DNA from: CAWEFA01 sp963808135
Lineage (GTDB): Bacteria > Bacteroidota > Bacteroidia > Bacteroidales > DTGW01
Length of the DNA stretch: 64,000 nucleotides
Direction: 5' to 3'
Assembly (NCBI GenBank): GCA_963808135.1
Contig: CAWEFA010000034.1
Location: 9,637 to 73,636, forward strand
Below the pieces are notes generated by a model. That model worked only from the letters and a program-made list of their open reading frames with translations. It was not told where the DNA came from and did no database searches. Position numbers and translations under genes: made by a program. Each line of letters begins with the position of its first letter. Position 1 is the stretch's first letter. This document shows positions 38,562-48,944 of this stretch, one piece after another.

Positions 38562-38662
38562 TCTTTGCGGAACTTTGGGGCAACTTTGCGCGGCTTTGCA
38601 TAATAGTTATAATAGCTGTTATGCAAAGTTTCACAAAGTAAACACAAAGTTACCAAAAGTTT
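38562..38662. repeat. Large imperfect palindrome of CTTTG units
   Basis: The left arm has four spaced CTTTG units (CTTTGCGG, ACTTTGGGG, ACTTTGCGC, GCTTTGC) and the right arm has several CAAAG units in opposite orientation. The centre is a perfect 10-base stem, CTTTGCATAA at 38594-38603 with TTATGCAAAG at 38619-38628. It may act as a hisS terminator, or be a member of the CTTTG/CAAAG intergenic repeats known from Bacteroidetes. Confidence 0.55.
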
Positions 38663-38752
38663 AGATTATTATTTTATTGCATATGTTATTACTTTTAAGA
38701 CGCCATTATCATAAAAAGATATATCAACAGGTATAATAAAATCAATGTTATT

Positions 38753-40466
38753 ATGAAATTGCGGGCAGTAATAACCATATTTATATTTTTTTCCTGCATT
38801 TCATTATTTCCTCAGCAGACCAGGCTTTTTCAAATCAATAAAGCAAGGGAAATAATTGCTTCACGCGAGGAAGTAGTTGTTCAATTTCGTAAACCTTCTT
38901 CAATATCTCTGGAAAGCCTTACTAAACTAATTTCTATCGACCGCGTTAAAAACGATACCATTCTCGCTTATATTTCCGGCAAACAATTAAATAACTTTTT
39001 AAACCTTAATATCTATTTCAGCACAATCGTTCCCGGTTTAATAAATAAATCTGTAAAATCAGGGGGCAATATCTGGAGTTGGAACAAATATCCGTCTTAT
39101 CCTGAATATCTCGCAATGATGGACAGCTTTGCAAGGGCATATCCAACATTATGCAATTTATTAAATGTAGGAAAAAGTGTAAATGGCCATAATATCCTGT
39201 TTATAAAAATAAATTCCGATTCAACAAAGTCTAAACCGGCTGTGATGTACTCTTCCACGATGCATGGCGATGAAATTGGAGGATTTGTTATGATGTTAAG
39301 GCTGATAAATTATCTTTTAACAAATTATAAAAAAGATTCCCTTGCAACGCATTTAGTCGACAGCCTTGAAATATGGATAAACCCTTTAGCAAATCCCGAT
39401 GGTACATACTTTTTAAATGACTCAGATGTTTGGCAGTCTACATATACTAATGCCAATGGCGTGAATTTAAACAGAAACTTTACTGACCCGGTAGAAGGGA
39501 CCTCATCCCGAAGGAGGAGAGTATCAACCGGAAACCAATGCCATGCTGAACCTGATGAAAACCCATCATTATATTTTATCAGCCAATTTCCATGCCGGAT
39601 CGGAAGTGGTTAATTATCCCTGGGATTCCAAACCAGCATTACATCCGGATAATACATGGTTCAGGTATATTTCTAAAGAATTTGCTGATTCGGCAATTTA
39701 TTATGGCACAGGTGGATATTTTAAAACAATTGTTGATACAGAAACCATTAAAGGTGTAACAAATGGATGGGATTGGTACCCTCTCTATGGCGGCCGCCAG
39801 GATTGTATTACCTACTTTTATGGCGGTAGGGAAGTTACCATTGAGCTCGATAGTACTAAGCTGACTCCTGAAGACTCTCTGCCAAATTTATGGAATTATA
39901 CCAGGCGTTCATATTTACATTACCTGGAACAAGCTATGTTTGGCATCCGGGGTTTTGTTTTTGATTCCCTCACAAATAAACCACTTAAAGCTAAAATAGA
40001 ACTTGAAGGATATGATGATTCAAGCTCCATCGTATATTCAGACTCGCTGACCGGCAAATACTACCGTCTTATTTATGAAGGGAATTACACTTTGCGTTGT
40101 TCAGCTAATAGATATATTACTAAAGAAATTCAAAATGTTGAGGCATTAAACAGAAAACAAACATGGTTAAACATTGCCTTGAAACCCGGCATCGGCAAAG
40201 ATACTTTCGTTCAAAAATCCGAGATTGCAAAATTAAAAATTGGCCCAAATCCCTGCAATCAATATATTTATTTTAAGGGTTTGGAAAATTCCTTTGTTAC
40301 TGCAAACTGTAAAATAATAGATATTACAGGAAAAACCATCATAAATTTAAATCAAGCCAACCTAAATAATGGTATAGATGTAAGATTCTTACAACCGGGA
40401 ATTTATTTTCTGAAAATTAATCTTTCAAACAATATTTTAACAAAAAAAATTATAATAATAAGATAA
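38753..40466 (+). CDS. Secreted M14 zinc carboxypeptidase with T9SS sorting domain, one frameshift
   Basis: The N-terminal signal (LRAVITIFIFFSCISLFPQQ) predicts export. The M14 domain shows the zinc motif STMHGDEIGG (HxxE), WINPLANPDGTYF and NANGVNLNRNF, then in the second frame LSANFHAGSEVVNYPWD (third zinc ligand His) and GGREVTIELDS (catalytic Glu). A carboxypeptidase-regulatory-like beta domain follows (IRGFVFDSLTNKPLKAKIEL), then a type IX sorting domain (LKIGPNPCNQYIYFKGL ... LQPGIYFLKI). The frames join near 39,500-39,506, where one extra base breaks ...DPVEGT-HPEGGEYQPET. The restored length is about 570 residues. Confidence 0.87.
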
Positions 40467-40485
40467 CAAAATTCTCAAATAGGCA

Positions 40486-42258
40486 CTATTGGCCAATCGG
40501 CAATTCCAAATTACTTGGATTTTTCAAACTATGATAAACAGCAATGTGCGCTGTACGGGCATCTTTGCCTGTTTCTTCCATAACATTTTTGCCGCTGTTA
40601 TAGTTCTTTTGCCAATAAATTAAATTCGGGCAATCAATAACTAGTCGGAGTAAACTGCCTTTAGCTACTTGGCGCGAAAACCAGTTAAACCCGTTAAAGT
40701 CATATTTCAAAATTTCACCGGGCTTGATTAATTTTTCTTCACGCAACGATTCCCTGAACCTTGCCCTTATTACGTCATTTGCTAGATAAACGCTGCTTCC
40801 GTTTGGCATAATTTCATAAAGCGTAACTTTTATATCTGCATCGGGGACATCCATTGAAATCCAAAGGGTAAGTTTCACATAGCCGCTTATTTCAGTGTTT
40901 TGTTTGAATGGCGCTGAGTGATAAACAAGCCCATTGTCAAATAAATTTAACTCATATCGTTCATCCGTAATATAATTGTCAATGTCTGCCGTATCGAGTT
41001 CGGCAGGCTTGGTATCGAGAGGATTATAAACGTAGCTGTCGCTCCCCGGTTTTATCGGTTTGGTTTCAGCAAGGTAACCTGAATGAAAAACATCGTTAGC
41101 GCCTCCCTGGTCTGAACCCAAATAAAGATAACTTTTTTTTGTGCCAATAGAGTCAAGCGATTTGGCGTATTTCCATGTTTCTTTCCCAGCTACATAATAT
41201 GCAACGCTGTTTTTTAAAAACTCCGGTTTCTTATCCGATTTTAATATCCAGTCGTACCACTGTTTTTGCAGCTTGTTCATATCCAATAAACATGCATCGC
41301 CCAGTATTAACCCGCCGATTTCTTTCTTTGGGGCTATAGTACCGGAGTGGTTCCAGGGGCCAATTATCAGGTAATGTTTATCCCTGGCTTCTTTCGGTGC
41401 AAATTGAATATGGCGTTTATAAAATTCCATTGCGCCCGGTTGATCCGCGTCGTATTGTCCGGTAACTGTCAGGATGGGCAAGTTGATTTTAGCAAATTGC
41501 TCGTCGGTGGGATTAAACGCATCCCAGTATGCTTGCTGGTAAGGATGAGATATCCATGTTTGGAAAATTGCCGAAGGATTTCCAACGATTGTGTCCAGTG
41601 TTTTGAAAGCAAGATGGTTTAAATATAACTTACGAAATTTTTGTATCCAGAATGAGGATTCGTCAAACAGGTTCCAGTTTTGCGTTACACCGCTTGTTGA
41701 AGTTAGCCATTGAATGATGTATGGTTTGTAAATGTTTTTCCAGATGGGAAAGTCAAAACCCGGCATAGCAGAAGCAACAGGTATTATGGTTTTAAGATTC
41801 GGCGGAAATTCTTTTGCGGTTTCCCACTGGTCGCTTCCGCCATAAGATAAGCCCCACATTGCAACACTGCCGTTGCACCATGACTGGTTTGCAAGCCACG
41901 TAACAATGTCGTAACCATCGTTTGCTTCCTGAAGAAAAGGTGTAAAACTTCCTTCCGAGTTACCGCGTCCGCGTGAATCAACAATAACAAACACGTAACC
42001 ATTTTGAGAAAAATAATATGCGCGATTATGATACGAGTCGGAAATATATGGGGTTAGCGTAAATATTACTGGTAGCGGCCCGGCATCTGAAGGTTTGTAA
42101 ACGGTTGCATTTAGTTTAATCCCATTCCTCATAGGGATTTTAACGCCCCAAATAATATCAACCGTTTTGGCTTCTATATTGTCCGAACTTTGTGCCGACA
42201 GATTTGAAACTGTTAATAACAGGCAAAGCAAAACAGAAAAATTAATTTGCTGCTTCAT
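40486..42258 (-). CDS. CocE/NonD-family alpha/beta hydrolase (X-Pro dipeptidyl-peptidase S15-like), exported
   Basis: This 590-residue protein has a signal peptide (INFSVLLCLLLTVSNLSAQS). The alpha/beta hydrolase domain has RDSRGRGNSEG-like VDSRGRGNSEG, the nucleophile in MWGLSYGGSDQW (GxSYGG), the acid in TGQYDADQPGA and the His in IGPWNHSG. The C-terminal jelly-roll domain typical of S15 enzymes follows. Members are cocaine esterases, acylases for antibiotic side chains, or X-Pro peptidases; the substrate cannot be told here. It converges on the carboxypeptidase gene. Confidence 0.87.
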   Translation of the reverse strand: MKQQINFSVLLCLLLTVSNLSAQSSDNIEAKTVDIIWGVKIPMRNGIKLNATVYKPSDAGPLPVIFTLTPYISDSYHNRAYYFSQNGYVFVIVDSRGRGNSEGSFTPFLQEANDGYDIVTWLANQSWCNGSVAMWGLSYGGSDQWETAKEFPPNLKTIIPVASAMPGFDFPIWKNIYKPYIIQWLTSTSGVTQNWNLFDESSFWIQKFRKLYLNHLAFKTLDTIVGNPSAIFQTWISHPYQQAYWDAFNPTDEQFAKINLPILTVTGQYDADQPGAMEFYKRHIQFAPKEARDKHYLIIGPWNHSGTIAPKKEIGGLILGDACLLDMNKLQKQWYDWILKSDKKPEFLKNSVAYYVAGKETWKYAKSLDSIGTKKSYLYLGSDQGGANDVFHSGYLAETKPIKPGSDSYVYNPLDTKPAELDTADIDNYITDERYELNLFDNGLVYHSAPFKQNTEISGYVKLTLWISMDVPDADIKVTLYEIMPNGSSVYLANDVIRARFRESLREEKLIKPGEILKYDFNGFNWFSRQVAKGSLLRLVIDCPNLIYWQKNYNSGKNVMEETGKDARTAHIAVYHSLKNPSNLELPIGQ

Positions 42259-42453
42259 GAAAATATAATTAGCTTAAAATGTTATGAAGATATTTAGATT
42301 ATTGCAATTTTAAAAATTTTGTATTTAAATTTTGTTTCGAAATTAATTATAATTTCGAGGTTAAACTTTTATTTCAAATTTCCACAAAAGAGTATTCTTT
42401 GAAAAAAATGATTAATATTAACACAAGAAATTACTTCGATTTTAAAAAAACAT

Positions 42454-43947
42454 GTGAGCCAAAATATGAATATAATATTTAAGTCGCCCTATAAAAACAT
42501 ATTTATTTTAAGCTTACTGGTTTACCTTATTACAGCATTCTGCAGTGCAGGTTATCTTCATCCCGACGAACATTTTCAAATACTTGAATTTTGCAATTAT
42601 AAGCTTGGCAAATCCCCTATTTCTGATTTGCCCTGGGAGTTTTATGAAAAAATTCGCCCAGCTTTGCAACCTGCTCTTGCCTGTTTCATAATTAAAATTT
42701 TAAATTTTGTAAGCATTTCCAATCCTTTTACTTATACAATTATTTTCAGGATTCTTACTGCCCTGCTTTCATGGTTTATAGTTTCCAAAACCAGTTTGTT
42801 GCTAATTAATGACTTTTCTTCAGAAAATGGGAAAAAAATATTTCTTTTTCTAAATTTCTTTTTATGGTTTATCCCTTTTATCAGCGTTCGATTTTCTTCT
42901 GAAAATTATGCTGCAATAACTTTTTTAAGCTCTGTTTACCTGGTTGTTCGATATAATGATAAAGCTTCTAATAAAAATTTATTTCAACTCATAATAGCAG
43001 GATTATTATTGGGCTTTTCAATTTTTTTTCGTTTCCAGGTTTGCTTTGCAATCATTGGTCTTGGCTTTTGGCTGATATTGGTAAATAAAATGCGCTGGGA
43101 AAATCTTCTCATTTTAATAATGTCTGGGACATGCGCAATTGCTTTTTGTATTTACCTTGATTTTTGGTTTTATGGGAAATTTGTATTTACTCCGGCAAAC
43201 TATTTTTTCGCCAATATTATTGAAAACAAAGCTGCAAATTGGGGAACTCTCCCATGGTGGTATTATTTTGTCTTTTTCATTCTTAATGCCATCCCGCCCA
43301 TTAGTATTTTGTTATTAATATTTTTCCTCATAGGTCTATTTCGAAAGAAAACTAACATTTTCACCTGGTGCATAATCCCGTTTCTAATAGGTCATTTTGT
43401 CGTTGGCCACAAAGAAATGAGATTTATGTTTCCCATGTTGTTTGGCTTTATATACCTCGCTGCCATTGGCATTGATTATTTTCTTGTTAATCGGAAATTT
43501 GAAAAAACATTACGTTTCCTTTTTATTTTTTCAGTAGTTATCAATACTCCATTGTTGATTGTAAAAATGCTCACTCCCGCTCAGGAAGCTATATGTTATT
43601 ACAAATATTTATATAACTATTCTTCAAAAAAGGAAATTGTTCTATTATGCAATGAAAAAAATATTTATGATTTGGTAGGACTTCAGGCAAATTTCTATAA
43701 ATCGTCAAATATAAAATGTATTGTTCTCAACGATGATATGAAAATATCGGATTACTTGAATAAATATAAGCCTGATTCTATATTGCAATTAGAAAGAAAT
43801 ATAACAGCCGGTAATAAATTTGCAGGTTATAAAAATGAAACAATTTATTGCCTGTTTCCCAGATGGGTTGTTCATTTTAATTTTAATAATTGGGAAAGCA
43901 GGGCCAGGATATGGAAAATTCAGAAACTTAAAAAAATTAAAATGTAG
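42454..43947 (+). CDS. GT22-like (Alg9/PIG-B type) mannosyltransferase, multipass
   Basis: This membrane protein of about 497 residues has many hydrophobic helices. The first extracytoplasmic loop contains GYLHPDEHFQILEF, the acidic HPDE motif of GT22 GT-C enzymes. Further typical segments are VRFSSENYAAITF and GHKEMRFMFPMLF, the HKExRF motif of Alg9/GPI mannosyltransferases. It probably uses a lipid-linked mannose donor for surface glycan synthesis. The frame starts at GTG 42454; ATG 42466 is an alternative start. Its end overlaps the convergent permease gene by 11 bases. Confidence 0.83.
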   Translation: MSQNMNIIFKSPYKNIFILSLLVYLITAFCSAGYLHPDEHFQILEFCNYKLGKSPISDLPWEFYEKIRPALQPALACFIIKILNFVSISNPFTYTIIFRILTALLSWFIVSKTSLLLINDFSSENGKKIFLFLNFFLWFIPFISVRFSSENYAAITFLSSVYLVVRYNDKASNKNLFQLIIAGLLLGFSIFFRFQVCFAIIGLGFWLILVNKMRWENLLILIMSGTCAIAFCIYLDFWFYGKFVFTPANYFFANIIENKAANWGTLPWWYYFVFFILNAIPPISILLLIFFLIGLFRKKTNIFTWCIIPFLIGHFVVGHKEMRFMFPMLFGFIYLAAIGIDYFLVNRKFEKTLRFLFIFSVVINTPLLIVKMLTPAQEAICYYKYLYNYSSKKEIVLLCNEKNIYDLVGLQANFYKSSNIKCIVLNDDMKISDYLNKYKPDSILQLERNITAGNKFAGYKNETIYCLFPRWVVHFNFNNWESRARIWKIQKLKKIKM

Positions 43948-45187
43948 TGTTTATTGCTTCTACAGGATTTAGGCGCGATGCCGCCCATGCAGGGATTACT
44001 CCGGATACAATCCCGATAATTATTGAAATAATAATTCCTAACAGGATATTGCCCAATGTAAGCGCAATATGAAAACCTAAAACATAAGTGGAAAACAAAC
44101 TTCCGCTAAAAACAAAAAACAAACCTATCATACCACCTGCCAGTGTAAGCATTATAGCCTCGAAAAGAAATTCGATAAGAATAAAAAACTTTTTTGCGCC
44201 AAGCGATTTTTGTATCCCTATTTGGTTGGTTCGCTCCCGCACAGTTACAAACATTATATTGGCTATCCCGAAACCGCCCACTATAATTGAAAAACCGCCA
44301 ATTAACCATCCGGCAATGTTTATTACAATAAATATTTGTTCAATATTTGTAATAATCATACTTGCCTGGTTAAGGGCAAAATTATCGTCCTGGATCGGTT
44401 TTAATGTCCTTTTTTTACGTAATATATTTCTTAGCTCGTCTTTCATCTGGTCAATGGGTATACCTTTTTTCGCCTTAACCATAATAAAAGGGTTTAGTTT
44501 ATCGCTCCTGACATCATAAATTTTGCGTGCAAAGTTCATCGGAATAAGCACTGCTTCATCGAGGCTGCTGCCGCCGATTAACGATTTTCCCTCTTTTTTA
44601 ATAACACCAATTACTTTTGCTTTATGGCCGTTGATGCTTATAAATTGGTCAAGCGGATTTTCATTTTTAAATAATTCCTCTGATAACTTATTTCCAATAA
44701 GGGCAAGATTTCTCCCGGATGTTGATTCAAATACAGAAAAATACCGGCCGTTTTCAATTTCAAAGCTTTTTAATTGTTGAAAATCATGTGTGTTCGCCCA
44801 AACAAAGCCATTATCATATGAATTTTTATTATGTTTCAGCAGGGCTTTTGAGCTAATCGAAAAAGCAGCGACGTCAACAGTTTGCGCTTTTTTTAGTATT
44901 TCTTCAAATTCCGAATATTTTGGAACAGGTCTTTTTAAATATTCCCACCATTTGTAACCCTTCTCAAAAGTCCATGGAAATTTTTGAATGTAAATTACAT
45001 TATCGCCTAATTGCGAAATGTTTTCGCGAATATACATTTCCATTGAATCAAGAACGGTAAATACAGAAATGATAGCAAAAATCCCAATCGTAATTCCTAA
45101 AAGTGTAAGCACAGTCCTTATCTTATTAACCCTTACAGAATGAAGGGCCATTAAAAAACTTTCGATAATAAGTTTAAAAAATATCAT
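43937..45187 (-). CDS. MacB/FtsX-like ABC transporter permease
   Basis: This 416-residue protein has one N-terminal helix (IRTVLTLLGITIGIFAIISVFTVL), a large MacB-type periplasmic domain, and three C-terminal helices with the FtsX-like domain (RERTNQIGIQKSLGAKKFFILIEFLFEA). This layout is that of MacB-type mechanotransmission permeases without a fused ATPase. A matching ATPase is not adjacent; the LolD/MacB-like ATPase at 3,340 is the only candidate in the window. Confidence 0.88.
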   Translation of the reverse strand: MIFFKLIIESFLMALHSVRVNKIRTVLTLLGITIGIFAIISVFTVLDSMEMYIRENISQLGDNVIYIQKFPWTFEKGYKWWEYLKRPVPKYSEFEEILKKAQTVDVAAFSISSKALLKHNKNSYDNGFVWANTHDFQQLKSFEIENGRYFSVFESTSGRNLALIGNKLSEELFKNENPLDQFISINGHKAKVIGVIKKEGKSLIGGSSLDEAVLIPMNFARKIYDVRSDKLNPFIMVKAKKGIPIDQMKDELRNILRKKRTLKPIQDDNFALNQASMIITNIEQIFIVINIAGWLIGGFSIIVGGFGIANIMFVTVRERTNQIGIQKSLGAKKFFILIEFLFEAIMLTLAGGMIGLFFVFSGSLFSTYVLGFHIALTLGNILLGIIISIIIGIVSGVIPAWAASRLNPVEAINTTF

Positions 45188-45308
45188 AGGTCAAACAATT
45201 GTTCAAAATAATATAATTAACCAGCGCTTTATAGAAGGCTAAGTTAAATAAAATTGAAAAGAGTTTTTAACGACAATAAAAATACCTTAATAATATCAAC
45301 TTTTTTAA

Positions 45309-45316
45309 TACTTTTG
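45309..45316 (+). promoter_or_regulatory. Bacteroidetes -7 element upstream of purH
   Basis: TACTTTTG at 45309-45316 matches TAnnTTTG, 25 bases before the purH ATG at 45342. The -33 box is unclear. Confidence 0.35.
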
Positions 45317-45341
45317 TCAAATTAATTCTAATACTTGATAA

Positions 45342-46868
45342 ATGACCAGTTTAAAGAAAATTAAATCAGCTTTTATTTCAGTTTATTCCAAAGATCAACT
45401 CGAAAAGATAGTTAAAAAATTAAACAGTTTAGGCATTCTCATTTACTCTACCGGCGGAACACAGGAATTTATTGAAAAAATTGGGATTAAAACAATTGCA
45501 GTTGAAGAATTAACAGGTTATCCTTCAATATTGGGGGGCAGGGTAAAAACGCTTCATCCGAAAGTGTTTGGCGGTATTTTAGCTCGGCGCGACAATAAGG
45601 CCGATATCGACCAAATGAAACAATATGATATTCCTGAAATTGACCTTGTAATAGTTGACTTATATCCTTTTGAAGAAACTGTTGCTTCAGGCGCAGACCA
45701 TCAATCAATTATTGAAAAAATAGATATTGGAGGCATATCATTAATCAGGGCAGCGGCTAAAAATTATAAAGATGTGCTCATTGTGGCATCAAAAGCCCAA
45801 TATAGCGATTTGATTACTTTACTTGAAGAAAAAGAAGGGCAATCCTCTCTGGCCGACAGAAAAATGTTTGCTACCGAAGCATTTAATAAAACATCGCATT
45901 ATGATATTGCTATTTTTAATTATTTCAACAGGGAATACGGCGCAAACATTTTCAAGTGCAGCATTCCAACGAGCAAAGAACTACGCTACGGAGAAAACCC
46001 TCACCAGATAGGAATTTATTATGGCGACTTTGATGAGCTTTTCGAGCAAGTCAGCGGCAAAGAAATTTCATATAATAATTTGCTAGATATCGACGCCGCT
46101 GTGAACCTAATGCGTGAGTTTGAAGAAACAACTGTTGCAATTTTAAAACATAATAATGCTTGTGGAATTGCTTCGCGCCCGAAACTTAAAAAAGCCTGGA
46201 AAGATGCACTTGCTGGCGACCCGGTTTCGGCCTACGGTGGAATTATTATTTCAAATGCAGAAATTAACAAAGAAACAGCAGAAGACATCAATAAAATATT
46301 TTTTGAAGTTATCATTGCCCCATCATACAAAGAAGAAGCAATTAAAATACTGGAGTCGAAGAAAAACAGGATAATACTTGTCCAGAAAGCAACTGACTTT
46401 CCTATTCATCAATTCCGTTCAATCTTAAACGGCGTTCTGTTTCAGGATAAAGATTTTAAAGTTGAAACTGAAGAAGACATGAGGGTTGTTACCACACGTT
46501 CACCTCAAAGCAGGGAAATTGAAGATATGATATTTGCCAACAAAATTGTGAAACATACAAAGTCGAATGCAATTGTGCTTGCAAAAGACAAACAACTTTT
46601 GGCCAGCGGTGTTGGACAAACTTCAAGGGTTGACGCACTAAAGCAAGCCATAATGAAAGCAGGCAGTTTTGGTTTTAGTTTAAAAGGCGCTGTTATGGCT
46701 TCCGACGCATTTTTCCCATTTGCCGATTGTGTTGAAATAGCCCAGCAGGCAGGTATTTTAGCCGTAATCCAACCGGGAGGTTCAATACGCGATAGCGATT
46801 CGATTGATTTTTGCAACAAACATAAAATGGCAATGGTATTGACCGGAATCAGGCATTTTAAGCACTAA
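45342..46868 (+). CDS. purH: Bifunctional AICAR formyltransferase / IMP cyclohydrolase
   Basis: This 508-residue protein catalyses the last two steps of IMP synthesis. The N-terminal MGS-like cyclohydrolase domain has STGGTQEFIEK and GRVKTLHPKVFGGILARR. The formyltransferase domain has ELRYGENPHQIG, ILKHNNACGIA and AYGGIIISN, with the catalytic Lys-His pair in KHNN. It ends GSIRDSDSIDFCNKHKMAMVLTGIRHFKH, the family C-terminus. It is intact. Confidence 0.95.
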   Translation: MTSLKKIKSAFISVYSKDQLEKIVKKLNSLGILIYSTGGTQEFIEKIGIKTIAVEELTGYPSILGGRVKTLHPKVFGGILARRDNKADIDQMKQYDIPEIDLVIVDLYPFEETVASGADHQSIIEKIDIGGISLIRAAAKNYKDVLIVASKAQYSDLITLLEEKEGQSSLADRKMFATEAFNKTSHYDIAIFNYFNREYGANIFKCSIPTSKELRYGENPHQIGIYYGDFDELFEQVSGKEISYNNLLDIDAAVNLMREFEETTVAILKHNNACGIASRPKLKKAWKDALAGDPVSAYGGIIISNAEINKETAEDINKIFFEVIIAPSYKEEAIKILESKKNRIILVQKATDFPIHQFRSILNGVLFQDKDFKVETEEDMRVVTTRSPQSREIEDMIFANKIVKHTKSNAIVLAKDKQLLASGVGQTSRVDALKQAIMKAGSFGFSLKGAVMASDAFFPFADCVEIAQQAGILAVIQPGGSIRDSDSIDFCNKHKMAMVLTGIRHFKH

Positions 46869-46877
46869 AAAAATAAG

Positions 46878-46916
46878 AAAGATAAAATTCAATGCCATTA
46901 AAATTATTTTTATCTT
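46878..46916 (+). terminator. AT-rich hairpin after purH
   Basis: AAAGATAAAA at 46878-46887 pairs with TTTTATCTTT at 46907-46916, 10 bases after the purH stop. The stem has almost no GC and there is no long T-run, so it is only a candidate terminator. Confidence 0.35.
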
Positions 46917-47022
46917 TTAACATAAAGAATATCATATGTCATTGTATATTCGCAAAGTATTATTAACAGGAATTTTCAGTTTTATTAATAAATTTTGAAT
47001 ATTAAACTATTAACATATACCT

Positions 47023-48045
47023 ATGGGTTTGTTTTCTTTTCTAACACAGGAAATAGCTATTGATCTTGGAACAGCCAATACTATTATTATACATAACGAT
47101 AAAATTGTTGTAGATGAGCCATCGATAGTGGCTATTGACACTAAATCCGGCAAATTGTTGGCAATTGGGGAAACCGCCAGGCTGATGCACGGAAAAACCC
47201 ATGAAAACATAAAAACCATTCGTCCTCTGAAAGATGGCGTGATAGCTGATTTTAACGCTGCCGAACAAATGATAAGGGGAATGATTAAACTGGTAAATAA
47301 AAAAAATCAATGGTTTAATCCCGCTTTAAAAATGGTTGTCAGCATTCCATCTGGCAGCACCGATGTTGAAATCCGCGCTGTCCGCGACTCTGCCGAACAT
47401 GCCAATGGCCGTGAAGTTTATATGATTTACGAACCAATGGCCGCTGCAATTGGTATTGGTCTCGATGTTGAAGCGCCCGAAGGCAATATGGTAGTCGATA
47501 TTGGCGGCGGCACAACCGAAATTGCTGTAATAGCTCTGGGAGGAATTGTTTGCAACCAGTCGATCCGTATTGCAGGCGACGGTTTTACTGCCAATATCCA
47601 GGCATATATGCGCCACCAGCATAATATTAAAGTTGGCGAACGTACTGCTGAAGAAATAAAAATAGTTGTGGGCTCAGCTTTGCCCGATCTTGATGATCCA
47701 CCACCTGATTTTGTTGTACGCGGCCCAAATTTAATGACTGCAATGCCGGTTGAAATACCATTATCTTACCAGGAAATTGCACACTGTTTGGACAAATCCC
47801 TGACTAAAGTTGAATCTGCAATAGTTTCAGTACTGGAACAAACGCCTCCGGAATTATATGCAGATATTGTAACCAAAGGTATTGCTCTTACCGGAGGAGG
47901 ATCATTGCTTAGGGGCTTGGACAAGAGATTGACCGACAGGATACAAATACCTTTTCGCGTTGCCAACGATCCTTTACATGCTGTTGCCCGGGGCACCGGC
48001 GTTGCATTGAAAAACATCGATCGTTTTTCTTTTCTGATGAGGTAA
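47023..48045 (+). CDS. mreB: Rod shape-determining actin homologue MreB
   Basis: This 340-residue actin-fold ATPase polymerises under the membrane and guides elongation-type peptidoglycan synthesis. Phosphate-binding loops are visible in AIDLGTANTIIIHNDKIV and DIGGGTTEIAVIALGG, and the adenosine motif in LTGGGSLLRGLDKRL. It is intact and the first gene of mreB-mreC-mreD-pbp2-rodA. Confidence 0.96.
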   Translation: MGLFSFLTQEIAIDLGTANTIIIHNDKIVVDEPSIVAIDTKSGKLLAIGETARLMHGKTHENIKTIRPLKDGVIADFNAAEQMIRGMIKLVNKKNQWFNPALKMVVSIPSGSTDVEIRAVRDSAEHANGREVYMIYEPMAAAIGIGLDVEAPEGNMVVDIGGGTTEIAVIALGGIVCNQSIRIAGDGFTANIQAYMRHQHNIKVGERTAEEIKIVVGSALPDLDDPPPDFVVRGPNLMTAMPVEIPLSYQEIAHCLDKSLTKVESAIVSVLEQTPPELYADIVTKGIALTGGGSLLRGLDKRLTDRIQIPFRVANDPLHAVARGTGVALKNIDRFSFLMR

Positions 48046-48116
48046 ATAAGCAAATAATTGTCGGTCGTTAGTTTACAGAAACATATAAAGAAATTTTTGA
48101 ATACGCGTTATAATCC

Positions 48117-48944
48117 ATGAGGAATTTACTGCGTTTTATAATTAATAACCAATTTACCCTATTTTTCCTGCTAATAGAATCATTATCCATAATACTTGTT
48201 GTGAGGAGCAACAAATACCAACAAGCTAAGTATATAAATTTTTCTCAAAACATAAACGGTCTTATTTCCGAAAAGAAGGAATACATTCTACAATATTTTT
48301 CATTAAAAGCAATTAACCGTCAGCTTGCCAACGAAAACATATCACTATTAAACCAATTGGAACAGCTTAAAATAAAAAATAATAATCAAAAGATAAAAAT
48401 AAAAGATACTCTTTACAGGCAGCAATATTCGTATATAATAGCAAAAGTTATCAATAATTCGGTAAACAAGCAATATAATTTTATTACTCTTGATAAAGGA
48501 ATATTGGATGGACTAAAATCGGATATGGCTGTAATCTCGCCTAATGGCGTAGTAGGAAAAATTGAATCGCTGACAAATCATTATGCATTGGTAATGTCAA
48601 TGCTAAATAAAAATTTTAAAATTAGTGTCAAAATTAAAAAGAACAATTATTTTGGTTCGTTTGAATGGTCGGGTAATAATTACAGGAAAGGCTGCCTGAA
48701 CGAAATCCCCCTGCATGTTGGCATTGCTGAAGGTGATTCTGTTATAACCAGTGGGTTTTCGCCAATTTTTCCTGAAGGAATATTAATAGGGTTCATTACA
48801 GATTTTACAATTAAAGGAGGTAGTTTTTACAATATTAACATTCGCATTGCAAACGATTTTAAAAATCTTAATTATGTATATGTTGTTACAAACCATAATA
48901 AAGAAGAACAGCAAGTATTAGAATCAACAATAAAACATGATTAA
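48117..48944 (+). CDS. mreC: Rod shape-determining protein MreC
   Basis: This 275-residue protein has one N-terminal transmembrane helix (QFTLFFLLIESLSIILVV), a coiled-coil region (residues about 55-100) and two beta domains with ITLDKGILDGLKSDMAVISPNGVVGKI and GCLNEIPLHVGIAEGDSVITSGFS. It scaffolds the elongasome and contacts PBP2. Its end overlaps mreD by 8 bases. Confidence 0.93.
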   Translation: MRNLLRFIINNQFTLFFLLIESLSIILVVRSNKYQQAKYINFSQNINGLISEKKEYILQYFSLKAINRQLANENISLLNQLEQLKIKNNNQKIKIKDTLYRQQYSYIIAKVINNSVNKQYNFITLDKGILDGLKSDMAVISPNGVVGKIESLTNHYALVMSMLNKNFKISVKIKKNNYFGSFEWSGNNYRKGCLNEIPLHVGIAEGDSVITSGFSPIFPEGILIGFITDFTIKGGSFYNINIRIANDFKNLNYVYVVTNHNKEEQQVLESTIKHD

